A DNA stretch of 64,000 nucleotides from an uncultured Pseudomonadota bacterium (GCA_903927005.1 CAIYLH010000059.1:52624-116623), one strand, 5' to 3'; shown: positions 1 through 9,538, counted from the first letter of the stretch. The notes: generated by a model not told the origin, from the letters alone. Made by a program: numbers and translations.

Positions 1-2145
1 GGCGAGATTTGCGTGTTCGTTGGTCAGGTTCTTTGCTACCAGCGAGACATCCCAGCTTTCGAACGTCACGCTGATCTTGCCGTCGACGATTGAGTACGGT
101 GCGCGCACGCGCGGGTTGAACGGGTCGTTGTTTGCGCTCTTGCTGCTGCCCATGTAGGCGTAGCCGATGTTGTACAGCGCCGAGTACTTCGCGTTCAGCG
201 AGTGCGTGTACGTCAGTGAAAGGTTGCCAGTCCAGTCCGGCACCTGATAGACGCGATCGCCGACCTGCTGCGGCGACACGGCGCCCCCGGAACTGGCCTG
301 AGTGATGACCGCCTTCTGGAAGCCGATTCCCCCTGAAACATCGAGGCCACGTACTGGACGGGCATGCACCTCAAGTTCCGCACCCTGACTCTTCGCTGCG
401 CCGACGTTGGCGCGGAACTGGAAGCCGCAGGGCAGCAGGATCTGCTGCTGCAGATCCTTCCAGTCGATGAAGAACACGGCTCCATCCACGGTGAGCCGGT
501 TGTCGAGCCATGAGGTCTTCGAGCCGACCTCATAGTTCCACAGGCTGTCTGCTTTGTAGCGGTGCGCCTGGGTCTGCGTGACGCCGATGGCCTCAAGGTT
601 GACGTCGCAGCCCAGCGCGGTGGGCACCGAGGGGGTGATGCCGCCCGGGCGGAAGCCCTTCGCCGCAGTCGCATAGACCATGGCGTTCGGGGTCACCTTG
701 TAGTCGACCTGTACCTTAGGGTTGACACCAACGTTGGTCAGCGTGGTCGGCGGGTCGATCAGGTCGACACCTGCGGCTGCCCCCGCCTCAATACCCGAGC
801 TGGTGGTCTTGATTTCGTACCAGCGCGCGCCGGCAGTGATTTTGAGCTTGTCGGTCGCCTGGTACGAGACTTCACCAAACAGCGCGGGTTCGCGGATCGT
901 CGAGGGATAGTTCTGATAGAAGAACAGATCGGAGCCGTAGCCGGAAATCGCGTTGAGACCAGCGACATAATTTGGCGGGTAGTAGCCCGGGTTGAACTGT
1001 CCGTTGGACTCGGACAGGTAGGCGCCGACGACGAACTGTACCGGGCCCTTGAGTGCCGACGCGAAACGCAGTTCCTGCACAAAGCGATGCAGAGGCTTGA
1101 TCTCGGTGATCTGTGAGGCCACCGGCGGGTCCAGACCGAACAGGAACGACACGACGTCCGACTGGTCTTCGCGCTCGACGATCAGGCGGTCGAAGTAGGA
1201 CGTTGACGATACAAGCTCGCCGAAGCCGGTGTCGTACTTGATGTTCAGTGCATACAGCGTCCAGCGATCGCTGCCGCCTTCAGCAATGTCAAACAGGCGT
1301 GTCTGCATGAAATTGTTTGGCGTCAGGTTGGTGGCCGTGCCGTCCGCCAGAGCGAAGCCGTTGTAGGCGCTTTCCTGATGTAGCAGGCGGCCGGTCACCG
1401 ATAGTGCGTCGGTCGGCTTCCACAGCAGCGATAGGTCTCCGCCGCTGGTTTCGTTGCGGCCGATGTTGTGCAGCGTCGTGTAGTCCGAGCCGCCCGGTAC
1501 TGTCGGCCATCGACGCGAGAAGTAGCCCGCCTCACGGTCGTAGAAGCCATTCGCGCGCAGCGCGAGCTTGTTCTGGATGATGGGCAGGTTGATCGTGGCC
1601 TCACCAATCCAGTTTGGGTCATTCGTGCCGCTGGTGGTGGAGGCGCCCGTATGCAGCGACGCGGAGAACGAGGTGAGGTCGGGCTGCTTGCTGATCATGC
1701 GCACCGTGCCGCCCATCGAGCGGGCGCCATACAAAGTACCTTGTGGGCCGCGTAAGACCTCGATGCGCTCGACGTCGAGAATGTGCGGATTGAGAGAATC
1801 CGGCAGCGGCGTTTCGTCGAGATAGAAGCCGGTAGTATTGTCGCCGCTGACGCCGCGAATGGAGATCGTACGCGAGTTCGCCGAGCCGTCGCCGGTGGCG
1901 CCGAAGCCGAGGTTTGGCACGCTCGTCGCATAGTCAAAGAACCCCTTGATGGCGCGCGTATCCAGATCGGCCGCACTGAACGCCGTGATCGATAGCGGTA
2001 CGTTCTGCAGGCTTTCGCTACGCTTCTGCGCTGTCACGACGACCTCTTGTAGTTCGCCGGACGAGTCCACGGCAGCTATCGCTGCTGTTGGGCACAGGAC
2101 GACTAAGGACATTAGCGCGGCCTGGGCACACGGCGTGTTCTTCAT
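1..2145 (-). CDS. TonB-dependent outer-membrane receptor, C-terminus cut by window edge
   Basis: The frame is open from an ATG at 2145 to base 1, giving 715 visible residues and no stop, so the gene runs off the left edge. An N-terminal signal peptide (MKNTPCAQAALMSLVVL, then an AIAA cleavage region) is followed by a TonB-box/plug start (LQEVVVTAQKR) and the plug signature LRGPQGTLYG. The last visible residues (VAKNLTNEHANLA) resemble the penultimate strand region of the barrel, so only a few dozen residues are probably missing. The family imports scarce or large substrates across the outer membrane using ExbBD-TonB energy. The substrate cannot be read from the sequence. It is divergent from the hydrolase gene at 2353. 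Confidence 0.93.
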   Translation of the reverse strand, partial: MKNTPCAQAALMSLVVLCPTAAIAAVDSSGELQEVVVTAQKRSESLQNVPLSITAFSAADLDTRAIKGFFDYATSVPNLGFGATGDGSANSRTISIRGVSGDNTTGFYLDETPLPDSLNPHILDVERIEVLRGPQGTLYGARSMGGTVRMISKQPDLTSFSASLHTGASTTSGTNDPNWIGEATINLPIIQNKLALRANGFYDREAGYFSRRWPTVPGGSDYTTLHNIGRNETSGGDLSLLWKPTDALSVTGRLLHQESAYNGFALADGTATNLTPNNFMQTRLFDIAEGGSDRWTLYALNIKYDTGFGELVSSTSYFDRLIVEREDQSDVVSFLFGLDPPVASQITEIKPLHRFVQELRFASALKGPVQFVVGAYLSESNGQFNPGYYPPNYVAGLNAISGYGSDLFFYQNYPSTIREPALFGEVSYQATDKLKITAGARWYEIKTTSSGIEAGAAAGVDLIDPPTTLTNVGVNPKVQVDYKVTPNAMVYATAAKGFRPGGITPSVPTALGCDVNLEAIGVTQTQAHRYKADSLWNYEVGSKTSWLDNRLTVDGAVFFIDWKDLQQQILLPCGFQFRANVGAAKSQGAELEVHARPVRGLDVSGGIGFQKAVITQASSGGAVSPQQVGDRVYQVPDWTGNLSLTYTHSLNAKYSALYNIGYAYMGSSKSANNDPFNPRVRAPYSIVDGKISVTFESWDVSLVAKNLTNEHANLA

Positions 2146-2352
2146 AGAAAGAGTTCCAAGAGGGCGTGGACGGGTGAATGGCTGGTAATTAGGCACGACC
2201 CCGGGCGGGGCTGTCAAAGCCGGCTCTGCCGTGGGATGCCCCAATAGCTTTTTGATCATTTAGACCGCGGCAATGCCATCGGTGGCCCTATAAACTGTAA
2301 GGGCCGGAGCTACTTGCTGGCTTGCGGTCAATCGACGCCAGGAGCGCAATTC

Positions 2353-3219
2353 ATGCAGATCCGTACCGCGGCAATCATTCTGGGCGCGTGTCTTGGGCTG
2401 GTGCTGCCGCGCCTTGCTGATGCGTCGCCTGTTACCCATTCCTGGCAAGCTTTGCCTGCCACGCCGGCTTTGCCGGTACCCGTCCGCAGCGGCCTTGCGG
2501 TGGTGCGTGATGTGAGTCTGTACTACGCCCAGTTCGGCGCCGGCCGGCCGGTCGTCCTGTTGCACGGGGGGCTCGGCAATTCGGAGTACTGGGGGCACCT
2601 GGTGCCCGCCCTGGTTGCCGCGCACTTCTCGGTGACGGTTATTGACAGTCGAGGGCATGGCCGCAGCTCACGGTCGGTTGAACCATTTGGGTACGGCGGC
2701 ATGGCTGACGATGTGCTCGCGGTACTCGATCAGCTCGGGTTGCAACAGGTCGACCTCGTTGGCTGGAGCGACGGCGGCATCATCGGCCTCGATATCTCCA
2801 TGCGGCACCCCGAACGCCTGCGGCGCATGGTGCTTTATGGCGCCAATAGCGATCCCGGCGGCGTCTATCCGAATGTTGAGAAGAAGCCGGTGTTCGCAGC
2901 CTACATAGAGCGGGCTGCCCGCGACTATGAACGCCTGTCGCCGACGCCACGTGAGTTCGATTCGTTTGTGGCGCAGATCCAGGTGATGTGGGCCGCGGAA
3001 CCTCGCTACACGCGCGCGCAGCTGGCGCAGATCTCGACGCCAACGCTGGTCTGCGACGGGCTGCATGAGGAAGCGATCCGCGGCTCACACACGCGCTACC
3101 TCGCGCGGACGATTCCTGGTGCCAAGCTACTGCTGCTTCCAGGGGCGAGTCACTTTGGCATGCTGCAGACGCCGGCGGCATTCAACCGCGCGGTGCTTGG
3201 CTTCCTCGACGTGCCTTGA
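2353..3219 (+). CDS. Exported alpha/beta-hydrolase
   Basis: This is an alpha/beta-hydrolase fold protein of 288 residues. The start at 2353 is preferred over the longer frame from 2314 because a GGAG lies 8 bases upstream and the product then begins with a clean signal peptide (MQIRTAAIILGACLGLVL). The oxyanion motif HGGLGN comes first. The catalytic triad can be proposed as Ser139 in GWSDG, Asp235 in VCDG and His267 in GASHFG. It most likely hydrolyses an ester or similar bond in the periplasm; the substrate is unknown. The divergent TonB receptor may deliver its substrate or take up its product, which is inference from position only. Confidence 0.88.
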   Translation: MQIRTAAIILGACLGLVLPRLADASPVTHSWQALPATPALPVPVRSGLAVVRDVSLYYAQFGAGRPVVLLHGGLGNSEYWGHLVPALVAAHFSVTVIDSRGHGRSSRSVEPFGYGGMADDVLAVLDQLGLQQVDLVGWSDGGIIGLDISMRHPERLRRMVLYGANSDPGGVYPNVEKKPVFAAYIERAARDYERLSPTPREFDSFVAQIQVMWAAEPRYTRAQLAQISTPTLVCDGLHEEAIRGSHTRYLARTIPGAKLLLLPGASHFGMLQTPAAFNRAVLGFLDVP

Positions 3220-3233
3220 CCCAGCCGATGGGG

Positions 3234-3986
3234 CTAGTCGGCGACTGGCTCCGCAACTTCGCGCTGCGCGCGTAGGAAGCCACGCTTGCCGCCTGCGAAG
3301 AAATCCAGGAACCGGCGCGCTTCGTCAGAGGCGTAGGTACCGCTGGCTAACGCCGCTGCGGCGAGTTCCCGCGGGTTACCCGCAGAACGGCATACCTCAC
3401 GGTAGGCGCGCTTGATCTCACTAACCACCGCCGTCTTGAAGCCGCGGCGGCGCAGTCCAACGACGTTCAGGCCAATCAGCTCGTCGCGCTCGGTCGCCAT
3501 CGTGAACGGCGGGATGTCGCGTGTGATTCGGGCGAGCCCGCCCACCATCGCGCTCTCGCCGATCCGGCAGAACTGGTGCATTGCGGCGGAGCCGCCAACG
3601 AATGCCCGTTCGCCGATAGAGACGTGGCCGGCCAGCAGCACCGAGTTGGCCAGGATGACCCGATCGCCAAGGCGGCCGTCGTGGGCGACATGGCTGCCAG
3701 CCATCAGGTAGCAGTCGGCGCCGAGCTCGGTGGCGCCGTCGGCCTTGGTGGCACGGTTGATCGTGACGTGCTCGCGCAGTACGGTGCGTGCGCCCACTAG
3801 GACGAAGCTCGCGATGGTCGTATCGAAGCCCAGGTCCTGCGGGTCGCCGCCAATTACCGCGAACGGATGCACGACGACGCCGTCGCCGAGAGTGCAGTGC
3901 CGCGTGACGATTGCGTGGGCGTGAATCACGCAGTCGACCCCCAGCGTGGCGCCGTCCTCGATGATTGCGGTCGGATGGATGCTCAT
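3234..3986 (-). CDS. lpxA: Acyl-ACP--UDP-N-acetylglucosamine O-acyltransferase-like (LpxA family)
   Basis: The 250-residue protein is a left-handed beta-helix of hexapeptide repeats followed by the LpxA C-terminal helical region. SHVAHD places His102 at the position of the E. coli catalytic His125. The downstream block ANSVLLAGHVS, then MHQFCRIG and GLNVVGLRRRGF, is diagnostic for LpxA. The family adds a 3-hydroxyacyl chain to UDP-GlcNAc in the first step of lipid A synthesis. The usual lpxD-fabZ-lpxA-lpxB neighbours are absent. This could be a relocated gene or a second, divergent copy with different acyl preference. It is convergent with the hydrolase at 2353. Confidence 0.87.
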   Translation of the reverse strand: MSIHPTAIIEDGATLGVDCVIHAHAIVTRHCTLGDGVVVHPFAVIGGDPQDLGFDTTIASFVLVGARTVLREHVTINRATKADGATELGADCYLMAGSHVAHDGRLGDRVILANSVLLAGHVSIGERAFVGGSAAMHQFCRIGESAMVGGLARITRDIPPFTMATERDELIGLNVVGLRRRGFKTAVVSEIKRAYREVCRSAGNPRELAAAALASGTYASDEARRFLDFFAGGKRGFLRAQREVAEPVAD

Positions 3987-4116
3987 GGCGGGTCGTGTCC
4001 GTGGTTCGTAGCAGGCGTCATCGTAGCGCGCCGGGCCGATAACGGCACCTGCGGGACTTTCCCGGTCTCCTGTGCCGGCTTGGGCTACGATGCGCCGGGA
4101 CTACGTGGAGCGCGCG

Positions 4117-5292
4117 ATGAAGCAGGCAGGCCAGGACATCGTGATCGTCGGCGGCGGCGTGATGGGCTCGGCGCTCGCTTACTGGCTGACCCATCTGCAG
4201 CCAGGGCTCGCCGTCACGGTGGTGGAGCGCGACCCGATGTACCGGGAAGCCTCGTCGGCCTTGTCAGCGGCGTCGATCCGCCAGCAGTTCACCACTGCGG
4301 TCAACATCCGAATTTCTCAGTGGAGTCTCGAATTCCTGCGTCGCAGTGCTGAGGCTCTGGCGGTCGATGACGACCGCCCTGACGTGGGTTTCCACGAGGG
4401 CGGCTACCTCTATCTGGCAGGTGCTGCGGCCGCGCCGGTGCTGCGGGAGGCGAACCGAATCCAGCTTGAGCATGGCGCCGACGTGGCGCTGCTGGACCCA
4501 GCTGCGCTCGTTGCGCGCTTTCCGTGGCTGGAGGTTGGCGACATCGAGCTGGGCTCATTGGGGCTCAGCGGCGAGGGCTGGTTCGACGGCTACAGGCTGC
4601 TGACGTCGTTCGCCCGCAAGGCACGCAGCCAGGGCGTGCGCTACCTGCGCGGTGAGGTGGTCGGGATGGAGCGGGTGGGCAATCGCGTCACGGCGGTGCT
4701 GCTGGCCGATGGCGCCCGTCTGCCTTGTGACGTGGCGGTCAACGCCGCGGGACCCTGGGCGCGGCGGGTCGCCGGCTTCGCGGGCATAGACCTGCCGGTC
4801 CGGGCGCGTCGCCGGACCGTGTTCGTGATCTCCTGTCCGACGCCGCTGCCGCGGTTCCCGTTGCTTATCGACACCAGCGGACTGTGGATCCGGCCGGAAG
4901 GGTCGTGTTTCATTGGCGGCGTCGTGCCTGCCGATGACGCGGATGACTTGCCGCTGGAGCCGGATATCGGACCCTTCGAAACCGAGTTCTGGCCGGCGCT
5001 GGCAGCACGGGTACCGGCGTTCGAGGAGGCGAGGCTCGAGCGCGCGTGGGCCGGCTACTACGAGATGAGTACGTTTGATCACAACGCGATCGTAGGTCCG
5101 CACCCTGAGGTTTCGAACCTGCACTTCATGAATGGCTTTTCGGGTCACGGCATCCAGCAAGCCGCTGCCGTGGGGCGGGCACTGGCCGAGCGCATCACGC
5201 TGGGGCGTTACGTGTCCGTGGATCTGACGCCGCTGATGTTCGAGCGGGTGCTCGAAGGGCGGCCGTTGCTCGAGTTGAACGTTATCGGCTAG
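4117..5292 (+). CDS. FAD-dependent amine oxidoreductase (DAO/sarcosine-oxidase-like)
   Basis: The product has 391 residues. The ATG at 4117 was chosen over a GTG at 4072 and an ATG at 4090 because GGAG ends 6 bases before it and the nucleotide-binding strand then falls at the usual N-terminal place. The Rossmann motif GGGVMG is at residues 12-17, and the family's late FAD-contact region GFSGHGIQQA is near the C-terminus. DAO-family enzymes oxidise secondary amines or amino acids such as sarcosine, glycine or dimethylglycine. The substrate is not readable here. It is convergent with the IMPase gene, with only 15 bases between the stops. Confidence 0.85.
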   Translation: MKQAGQDIVIVGGGVMGSALAYWLTHLQPGLAVTVVERDPMYREASSALSAASIRQQFTTAVNIRISQWSLEFLRRSAEALAVDDDRPDVGFHEGGYLYLAGAAAAPVLREANRIQLEHGADVALLDPAALVARFPWLEVGDIELGSLGLSGEGWFDGYRLLTSFARKARSQGVRYLRGEVVGMERVGNRVTAVLLADGARLPCDVAVNAAGPWARRVAGFAGIDLPVRARRRTVFVISCPTPLPRFPLLIDTSGLWIRPEGSCFIGGVVPADDADDLPLEPDIGPFETEFWPALAARVPAFEEARLERAWAGYYEMSTFDHNAIVGPHPEVSNLHFMNGFSGHGIQQAAAVGRALAERITLGRYVSVDLTPLMFERVLEGRPLLELNVIG

Positions 5293-5307
5293 TCGGACGC
5301 AGCCGGT

Positions 5308-6150
5308 TTAAGTCGCGGCCGCCTTGCGTGGAGCGAGCTGCCGGCACATCGCTCGACGCAGTGTGCTGCTGCTGGCGGCAACGAAAGTGGACGCCTGTAG
5401 CAGGTTGTCCTCGCTTCCAGAGAAGTCGCTGACCGAGCCACCGGCTTCGCGTACGCAGACGACCAGCGCCGCGATGTCCCAGGCGCTCATCCTGGGGTCG
5501 ACCGCCGCATCGAGTTCCCCTCGGCACAGCAGCGCGTACTGGACGCAGTCACCGACCAGACGGACGCGGCCGATGCTGCCGATCAGCTTGGAGATCTGCC
5601 AGGGGCCTGGCGGTCGGAACAGGTCGGTCTGCTTGTAACTGGTCAGTCCGGTGTTCGCCTTCGCGTATGGCCGCGGCGGCGCGACATGTACCTGCCGTGG
5701 GCGACCGCTGTCGGGCTGCAACCAGCAGCCGTGGCCAACCGCCGCGTAGGTCGTTTCGCCCATCGCCGGCAGGTGGATGCAGCCGAACACGGGCTTGCCG
5801 TCGATTAGCAGCGATAGCATCGATCCATAGGTGCCGAGGCCGAGTACATAGGAGGCGGTGCCGTCGATCGGATCGATCAGCCACGAGCGGCCGCGTTGCG
5901 CGACGCTGCCACCGTATTCCTCACCGAGTATTGAGTCGTCGGGCCAGGCGGCCCCGAGACTCTTGCGCAGCAGGCGCTCAGCCGCACGATCGGCCGTGGT
6001 GACCTCACTGCCGTCGAGCTTGTGCTGGATCGCTATGCGGCGCTGACGCCTGATCGTCAGCTCGCCTGCCGCCTTCACAGCAGGCATGACGACGGACAGC
6101 AGCTGACGGAACTGCGTGCTGGACAGGGAGGGCGATTTGCGGGCTTTCAT
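5308..6150 (-). CDS. Inositol monophosphatase / histidinol-phosphatase family
   Basis: This is a 280-residue Mg-dependent, Li-sensitive-type phosphatase. The metal-binding elements are all visible: GEEYG at 76-80, DPIDGT at 93-98 and WD at 224-225 in SAWDIAAL. The length fits the family. Members dephosphorylate inositol-1-phosphate, histidinol phosphate or 3'-phosphoadenosine nucleotides; the sequence alone does not choose between these. No his genes are nearby. No clear ribosome-binding site precedes the ATG, so the start is less certain than the function. Confidence 0.85.
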   Translation of the reverse strand: MKARKSPSLSSTQFRQLLSVVMPAVKAAGELTIRRQRRIAIQHKLDGSEVTTADRAAERLLRKSLGAAWPDDSILGEEYGGSVAQRGRSWLIDPIDGTASYVLGLGTYGSMLSLLIDGKPVFGCIHLPAMGETTYAAVGHGCWLQPDSGRPRQVHVAPPRPYAKANTGLTSYKQTDLFRPPGPWQISKLIGSIGRVRLVGDCVQYALLCRGELDAAVDPRMSAWDIAALVVCVREAGGSVSDFSGSEDNLLQASTFVAASSSTLRRAMCRQLAPRKAAAT

Positions 6151-6212
6151 GGCGTAAATCTACCACTGCTGATGCGTGCCCGGCGTGAGAGAACGTCGGC
6201 TGGCCGGCATGG

Positions 6213-6914
6213 TCAGGCCAGGTCGAAGAAAAGCACCTCGGCGCCTTGCGTGGTCTTGAGCTCCAACGGGGCGTGCTCCTCTGCGATTGCCACGCCATCG
6301 CCCGCTTGCAGTGGACGGCCCTGCAGGGTGGCTGCCCCCTGTACCACGTGCAGCCAGCCGTAGCGTCCCGGTGGCACGGCCACTCGCAGCATGGCGTCGG
6401 GACTTAGCGTCGAGGCGTAGAGACGGACGTCCTGATGGAGGGTCAGGGCGCCGTCGCTGCCCTGACGATCAGCGACGAGCCGCAGCTGGTTTGAACGCTC
6501 CACCGCGCTGAATGCCTTCTGCTCGTAACCCGGCTCGAGGCCGGCTCGCTCCGGCAGGATCCAGATCTGTAGGAAGTGCACCGGTTCGGTCTTGCTGGCG
6601 TTGTACTCGCTGTGGCGGATGCCGGTGCCGGCGGTCATGCGCTGTACCTCGCCAGGCCTGATCACGGAGCCCGTACCTATGCTGTCCTTGTGCTCGAGGC
6701 CGCCTGCGACGACGTAGGAGATGATCTCCATGTCGCGGTGAGGGTGCGTGCCGAAGCCTGACCCAGCTGCCACCCGGTCGTCGTTAATAACCCGCAGTGT
6801 CCGAAACCCCATGTGGTTGGGGTCGTGGTATTCGCCGAATGAGAAGCTGTGCCAGCTATTCAGCCAGCCGGCATCGGTGTGACCACGCTCGGCGGCTTTG
6901 CGTATGAAGATCAT
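6213..6914 (-). CDS. Pirin family protein (YhaK-type bicupin)
   Basis: The 233-residue bicupin has the complete pirin metal site: His57 and His59 in HPHRDM, then His101 and Glu103 in HSEYN. YhaK-type pirins bind iron or another transition metal, and some show quercetin dioxygenase activity in vitro. Their cellular role is poorly defined, with redox sensing proposed. An AGGAG lies 6 bases before the ATG. It is divergent from the metallo-hydrolase at 7059, and a second, longer pirin lies just beyond that gene at 8010. Confidence 0.92.
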   Translation of the reverse strand: MIFIRKAAERGHTDAGWLNSWHSFSFGEYHDPNHMGFRTLRVINDDRVAAGSGFGTHPHRDMEIISYVVAGGLEHKDSIGTGSVIRPGEVQRMTAGTGIRHSEYNASKTEPVHFLQIWILPERAGLEPGYEQKAFSAVERSNQLRLVADRQGSDGALTLHQDVRLYASTLSPDAMLRVAVPPGRYGWLHVVQGAATLQGRPLQAGDGVAIAEEHAPLELKTTQGAEVLFFDLA

Positions 6915-7058
6915 GGCAGGCTCCTGATCGAGGCATCGAATTGGGGTGTTAAGGATACCGGGGGTTTGAGTCAGTAGGTGCGAACCTCAGGTTCTCCTGT
7001 CCGGACGAGCCGCACGGGCGGCGTGCTAGCATCCGACGGCCGTACACGGAGGTACCTC

Positions 7059-8000
7059 ATGCGATTTCTGAAATTTATCGTTGCCGCCTTGTTGGTCGCC
7101 GCAATGCCGCTGCGCGCTGCCGAAACCGATTACGACAAGGTCGAGATCAAGGTCGCCAAGGTCGCCGGTAGCGTCTATCTGCTGCAAGGCACAGGCGGCA
7201 ACATGGCCGCCTCCATCGGTGTCGACGGTATCGTGCTCGTCGATGATGAGTTCGCGCCGCTCGCACCGAAGATCGCCGCCGCGCTGAAGTCGCTTGGCAT
7301 CACCGATAAACCGGTCAGCTACGTGATCAACACGCATTTTCACTTCGATCACGCCGGCGGCAACCTGCCGCTGGCGAACGCAGGCTCGACGATCATCGCC
7401 CACGACAATGTCCGCGCGAGGCTCGCCAGCGGCAGCGACATGGGTACTGGTGGTGCGGTCCATCTCACCATGCCGGCCGCGTCTCCCGGCGCGCTTCCGA
7501 TCATCACGTTCGACCACGACGTCTCGGTGCACCTGAATGGCGAGGATGTGCGGGCGTTGCATTTTCCCGCGGGCCACACTGATGGCGACTCCGTTATCTT
7601 CTTCCCCAAAGCGAACGTCGTGCACATGGGTGACGATTACGTGCGCTATGGGTTCCCCTTCATAGACATCGAGGCTGGTGGTAGCTTGCAGGGCATGATC
7701 AAGGCCTGTGAAGGGGTGATCGAGCAGGTCCCGGCGGACGCTAAAATCATCCCCGGTCACGGCGAGCTGTCGACGATCGCGGATCTGCGTGAGTACGTGC
7801 AGATGCTCAAGGATACGCGCGACGTCGTTGCACGAGCACTGAAGGTGGGCAAGACCCTGCAGCAGATGCAGAAGGGCCAGTTGCTCGCACGCTGGAACGA
7901 GCGTTACTCGGGCTCCTTTATCTCCACCGACACGTACCTGGAGACAGCCGTTTACTCGCTGCAACACCACGGCCACACAGCGTTCATCCAGCACAACTGA
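7059..8000 (+). CDS. Exported metallo-beta-lactamase-fold hydrolase
   Basis: The start at 7059 has CGGAGG 6 bases upstream and gives a signal peptide ending near LRA-AET; an upstream in-frame start at 6978 would bury it. The mature enzyme carries a full two-metal site: His93, His95, Asp97 and His98 in THFHFDH, His173 in FPAGHTDGD, Asp192 in HMGDD and His234 in IPGHGE. The protein is 313 residues. These MBL-fold proteins are periplasmic hydrolases, relatives of subclass B3 lactamases and of PQQ-linked relay-system proteins. True lactamase activity should not be assumed. Two pirin genes flank it. Confidence 0.88.
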   Translation: MRFLKFIVAALLVAAMPLRAAETDYDKVEIKVAKVAGSVYLLQGTGGNMAASIGVDGIVLVDDEFAPLAPKIAAALKSLGITDKPVSYVINTHFHFDHAGGNLPLANAGSTIIAHDNVRARLASGSDMGTGGAVHLTMPAASPGALPIITFDHDVSVHLNGEDVRALHFPAGHTDGDSVIFFPKANVVHMGDDYVRYGFPFIDIEAGGSLQGMIKACEGVIEQVPADAKIIPGHGELSTIADLREYVQMLKDTRDVVARALKVGKTLQQMQKGQLLARWNERYSGSFISTDTYLETAVYSLQHHGHTAFIQHN

Positions 8001-8009
8001 GAGCGAGGC

Positions 8010-8891
8010 TCAGGCGGGGGGGCGATGCTTCGGTAGCGGGATGAACGTGTTGTCGTCTGCGACGCTGGTCATGCGACCTGCCGCCCAGCTGTCAGCCGCC
8101 TCCAGCAGCCTCTGCTTGCGGCTCGAGACGAAGTTCCACCACAAGTGGCGAGGTCCGTCTAGCGGGTCGCCACCAATGACGATAAGCCTGGTTGCCCGGG
8201 TCGCGTCGATGCGCGCCGGTTGCTCGGCGTCGAGTATGGCCAGTACCCGCTGCGGCACACCGCGGCCGTCGACTGAGACGTCTGCATCGATCGGGTAGAT
8301 GGCGATCTCGCCGGCGAGCGGTGGCAGATTCAGCGAGGCGCCGGCAGCGAGCGCAAGATCCAGATATAGCGTTGGGGACGCGACCTGGACCGGCGACTGC
8401 AGGCCGAAGGCGCTGCCTACCAGGACGCGACCCGTGTAGCCATCGCCGCCGATCTGCGGCAGCTCGGCCGCAGGCGTGTGCGAGAAGGCAGGTGCGGTTT
8501 CTTCGAGCGCCAACGGTAGTGCGGCCCACAACTGCAGTCCGTGCAGTAGGTATGAGCGACCCACCAGATCCGCGGGGCGGCGTTCCGAGTGCACGATGCC
8601 GCGGCCGGCGGTCATCCAGTTGATCGCGCCCGGCTCTATGCATTGCTCATAGCCGAGACTATCGCGGTGCATGAACGCGCCGTCGTAAAGGTAGGTGACG
8701 GTGGCCAGGCCGATGTGCGGATGCGGGCGCACGTCGAGGTCCATGGCGGGCGTGACCTGTAGCGGACCGAAGTGGTCGAAGAAGACGAACGGTCCTATCG
8801 ACTGGCGTGCCAGTGCCGGCAGCAGTCGGCGTATGACCAACCCGCCGCCTAGATCCTTGTCATGGCCGCCGATTTCGGTGATGACGGGCAT
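8010..8891 (-). CDS. Pirin family protein with C-terminal pirin domain
   Basis: The 293-residue pirin is longer than the one at 6213. The metal ligands fall at the same numbers: His57 and His59 in HPHIGL, His101 and Glu103 in HSERR. The N-terminal cupin is followed by a pirin C-terminal cupin. An AGGA lies about 7 bases before the ATG. It is likely co-transcribed downstream of the DUF1348 gene at 8901 (9 bases apart, same strand). Function beyond metal binding is not established for the family. Having two pirin subtypes within 3 kb suggests a local stress-response group, which is inference. Confidence 0.92.
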   Translation of the reverse strand: MPVITEIGGHDKDLGGGLVIRRLLPALARQSIGPFVFFDHFGPLQVTPAMDLDVRPHPHIGLATVTYLYDGAFMHRDSLGYEQCIEPGAINWMTAGRGIVHSERRPADLVGRSYLLHGLQLWAALPLALEETAPAFSHTPAAELPQIGGDGYTGRVLVGSAFGLQSPVQVASPTLYLDLALAAGASLNLPPLAGEIAIYPIDADVSVDGRGVPQRVLAILDAEQPARIDATRATRLIVIGGDPLDGPRHLWWNFVSSRKQRLLEAADSWAAGRMTSVADDNTFIPLPKHRPPA

Positions 8892-8900
8892 GTGTGGGTC

Positions 8901-9380
8901 CTAAAGGCCAAGTTCAGACAGGCCTAGATGATCGGCCGGTCGTACGCCCGGCGAGGGCCAGTAGAACTTGCGCTCAGCCTCCGCGATCGGCAGATCGTTG
9001 ATTGAGGCGAGTCGGCGACGCATGTAGCCCCACTCGTCGAACTCCCAGTTCTCGTTGCCGTAGGAGCGGAACCAGCTGCCTGAATCATCTCGCCATTCGT
9101 AGGCGAAGCGCACGGCGATGCGGTTGTCGGTGAACGCCCACAGTTCCTTGATCAGTCGATAGTCGATTTCGCGTGACCACTTGCGCGTAAGAAATGCGGC
9201 GATCGCCGCTCTGCCCTGCAGGAACTCTGCCCGGTTGCGCCAGACGCTGTCCTCGCTGTACGCCAGCGCGACCTTGTCCGGATCGCGGCGGTTCCACGCA
9301 TCTTCTGCCGCTCGCACCTTGGCGCTGGCGGTCTCGCGGTTGAACGGAGGGACGGGCGGGCGCGGGGTGGGGGAGGTCAT
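8901..9380 (-). CDS. DUF1348 / NTF2-like protein
   Basis: The 159-residue protein matches the DUF1348 branch of the NTF2/SnoaL fold: the opening PPFNRETA followed by [14 protein letters not shown], then [33 protein letters not shown] and the closing INDLPI segment. GGAG lies 6 bases before the ATG. NTF2-like proteins form a cone-shaped pocket that may be catalytic or only ligand-binding. No function is established for this branch. It leads a probable two-gene unit with the pirin at 8010 and is divergent from mscL. Confidence 0.88.
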   Translation of the reverse strand: MTSPTPRPPVPPFNRETASAKVRAAEDAWNRRDPDKVALAYSEDSVWRNRAEFLQGRAAIAAFLTRKWSREIDYRLIKELWAFTDNRIAVRFAYEWRDDSGSWFRSYGNENWEFDEWGYMRRRLASINDLPIAEAERKFYWPSPGVRPADHLGLSELGL

Positions 9381-9538
9381 TTACGGCTCCGGCGAAATTG
9401 AATGCTGCGCCGAGCATGCCATAGGAGGATGCCGGTCAGTACAATGTCCGGGCAGGGGGAGTTGGCGGCAGGTTGGATGACCGCTTTTGCCTTCTGCAGG
9501 TCAGGAAGAAAAAGTAAGAACCACAAGGGGATGGAACA

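Noticed and set aside
7026..7994. A 322-residue open frame antisense to the MBL-fold gene
   Set aside because: It mirrors the codon structure of the real gene on the opposite strand and shows no family motif; long antisense frames are common in high-GC DNA.
7059..8000. Calling the MBL-fold gene a beta-lactamase resistance gene
   Set aside because: The metal site is shared by many non-lactamase hydrolases, and nothing in the sequence or context points to antibiotic resistance.
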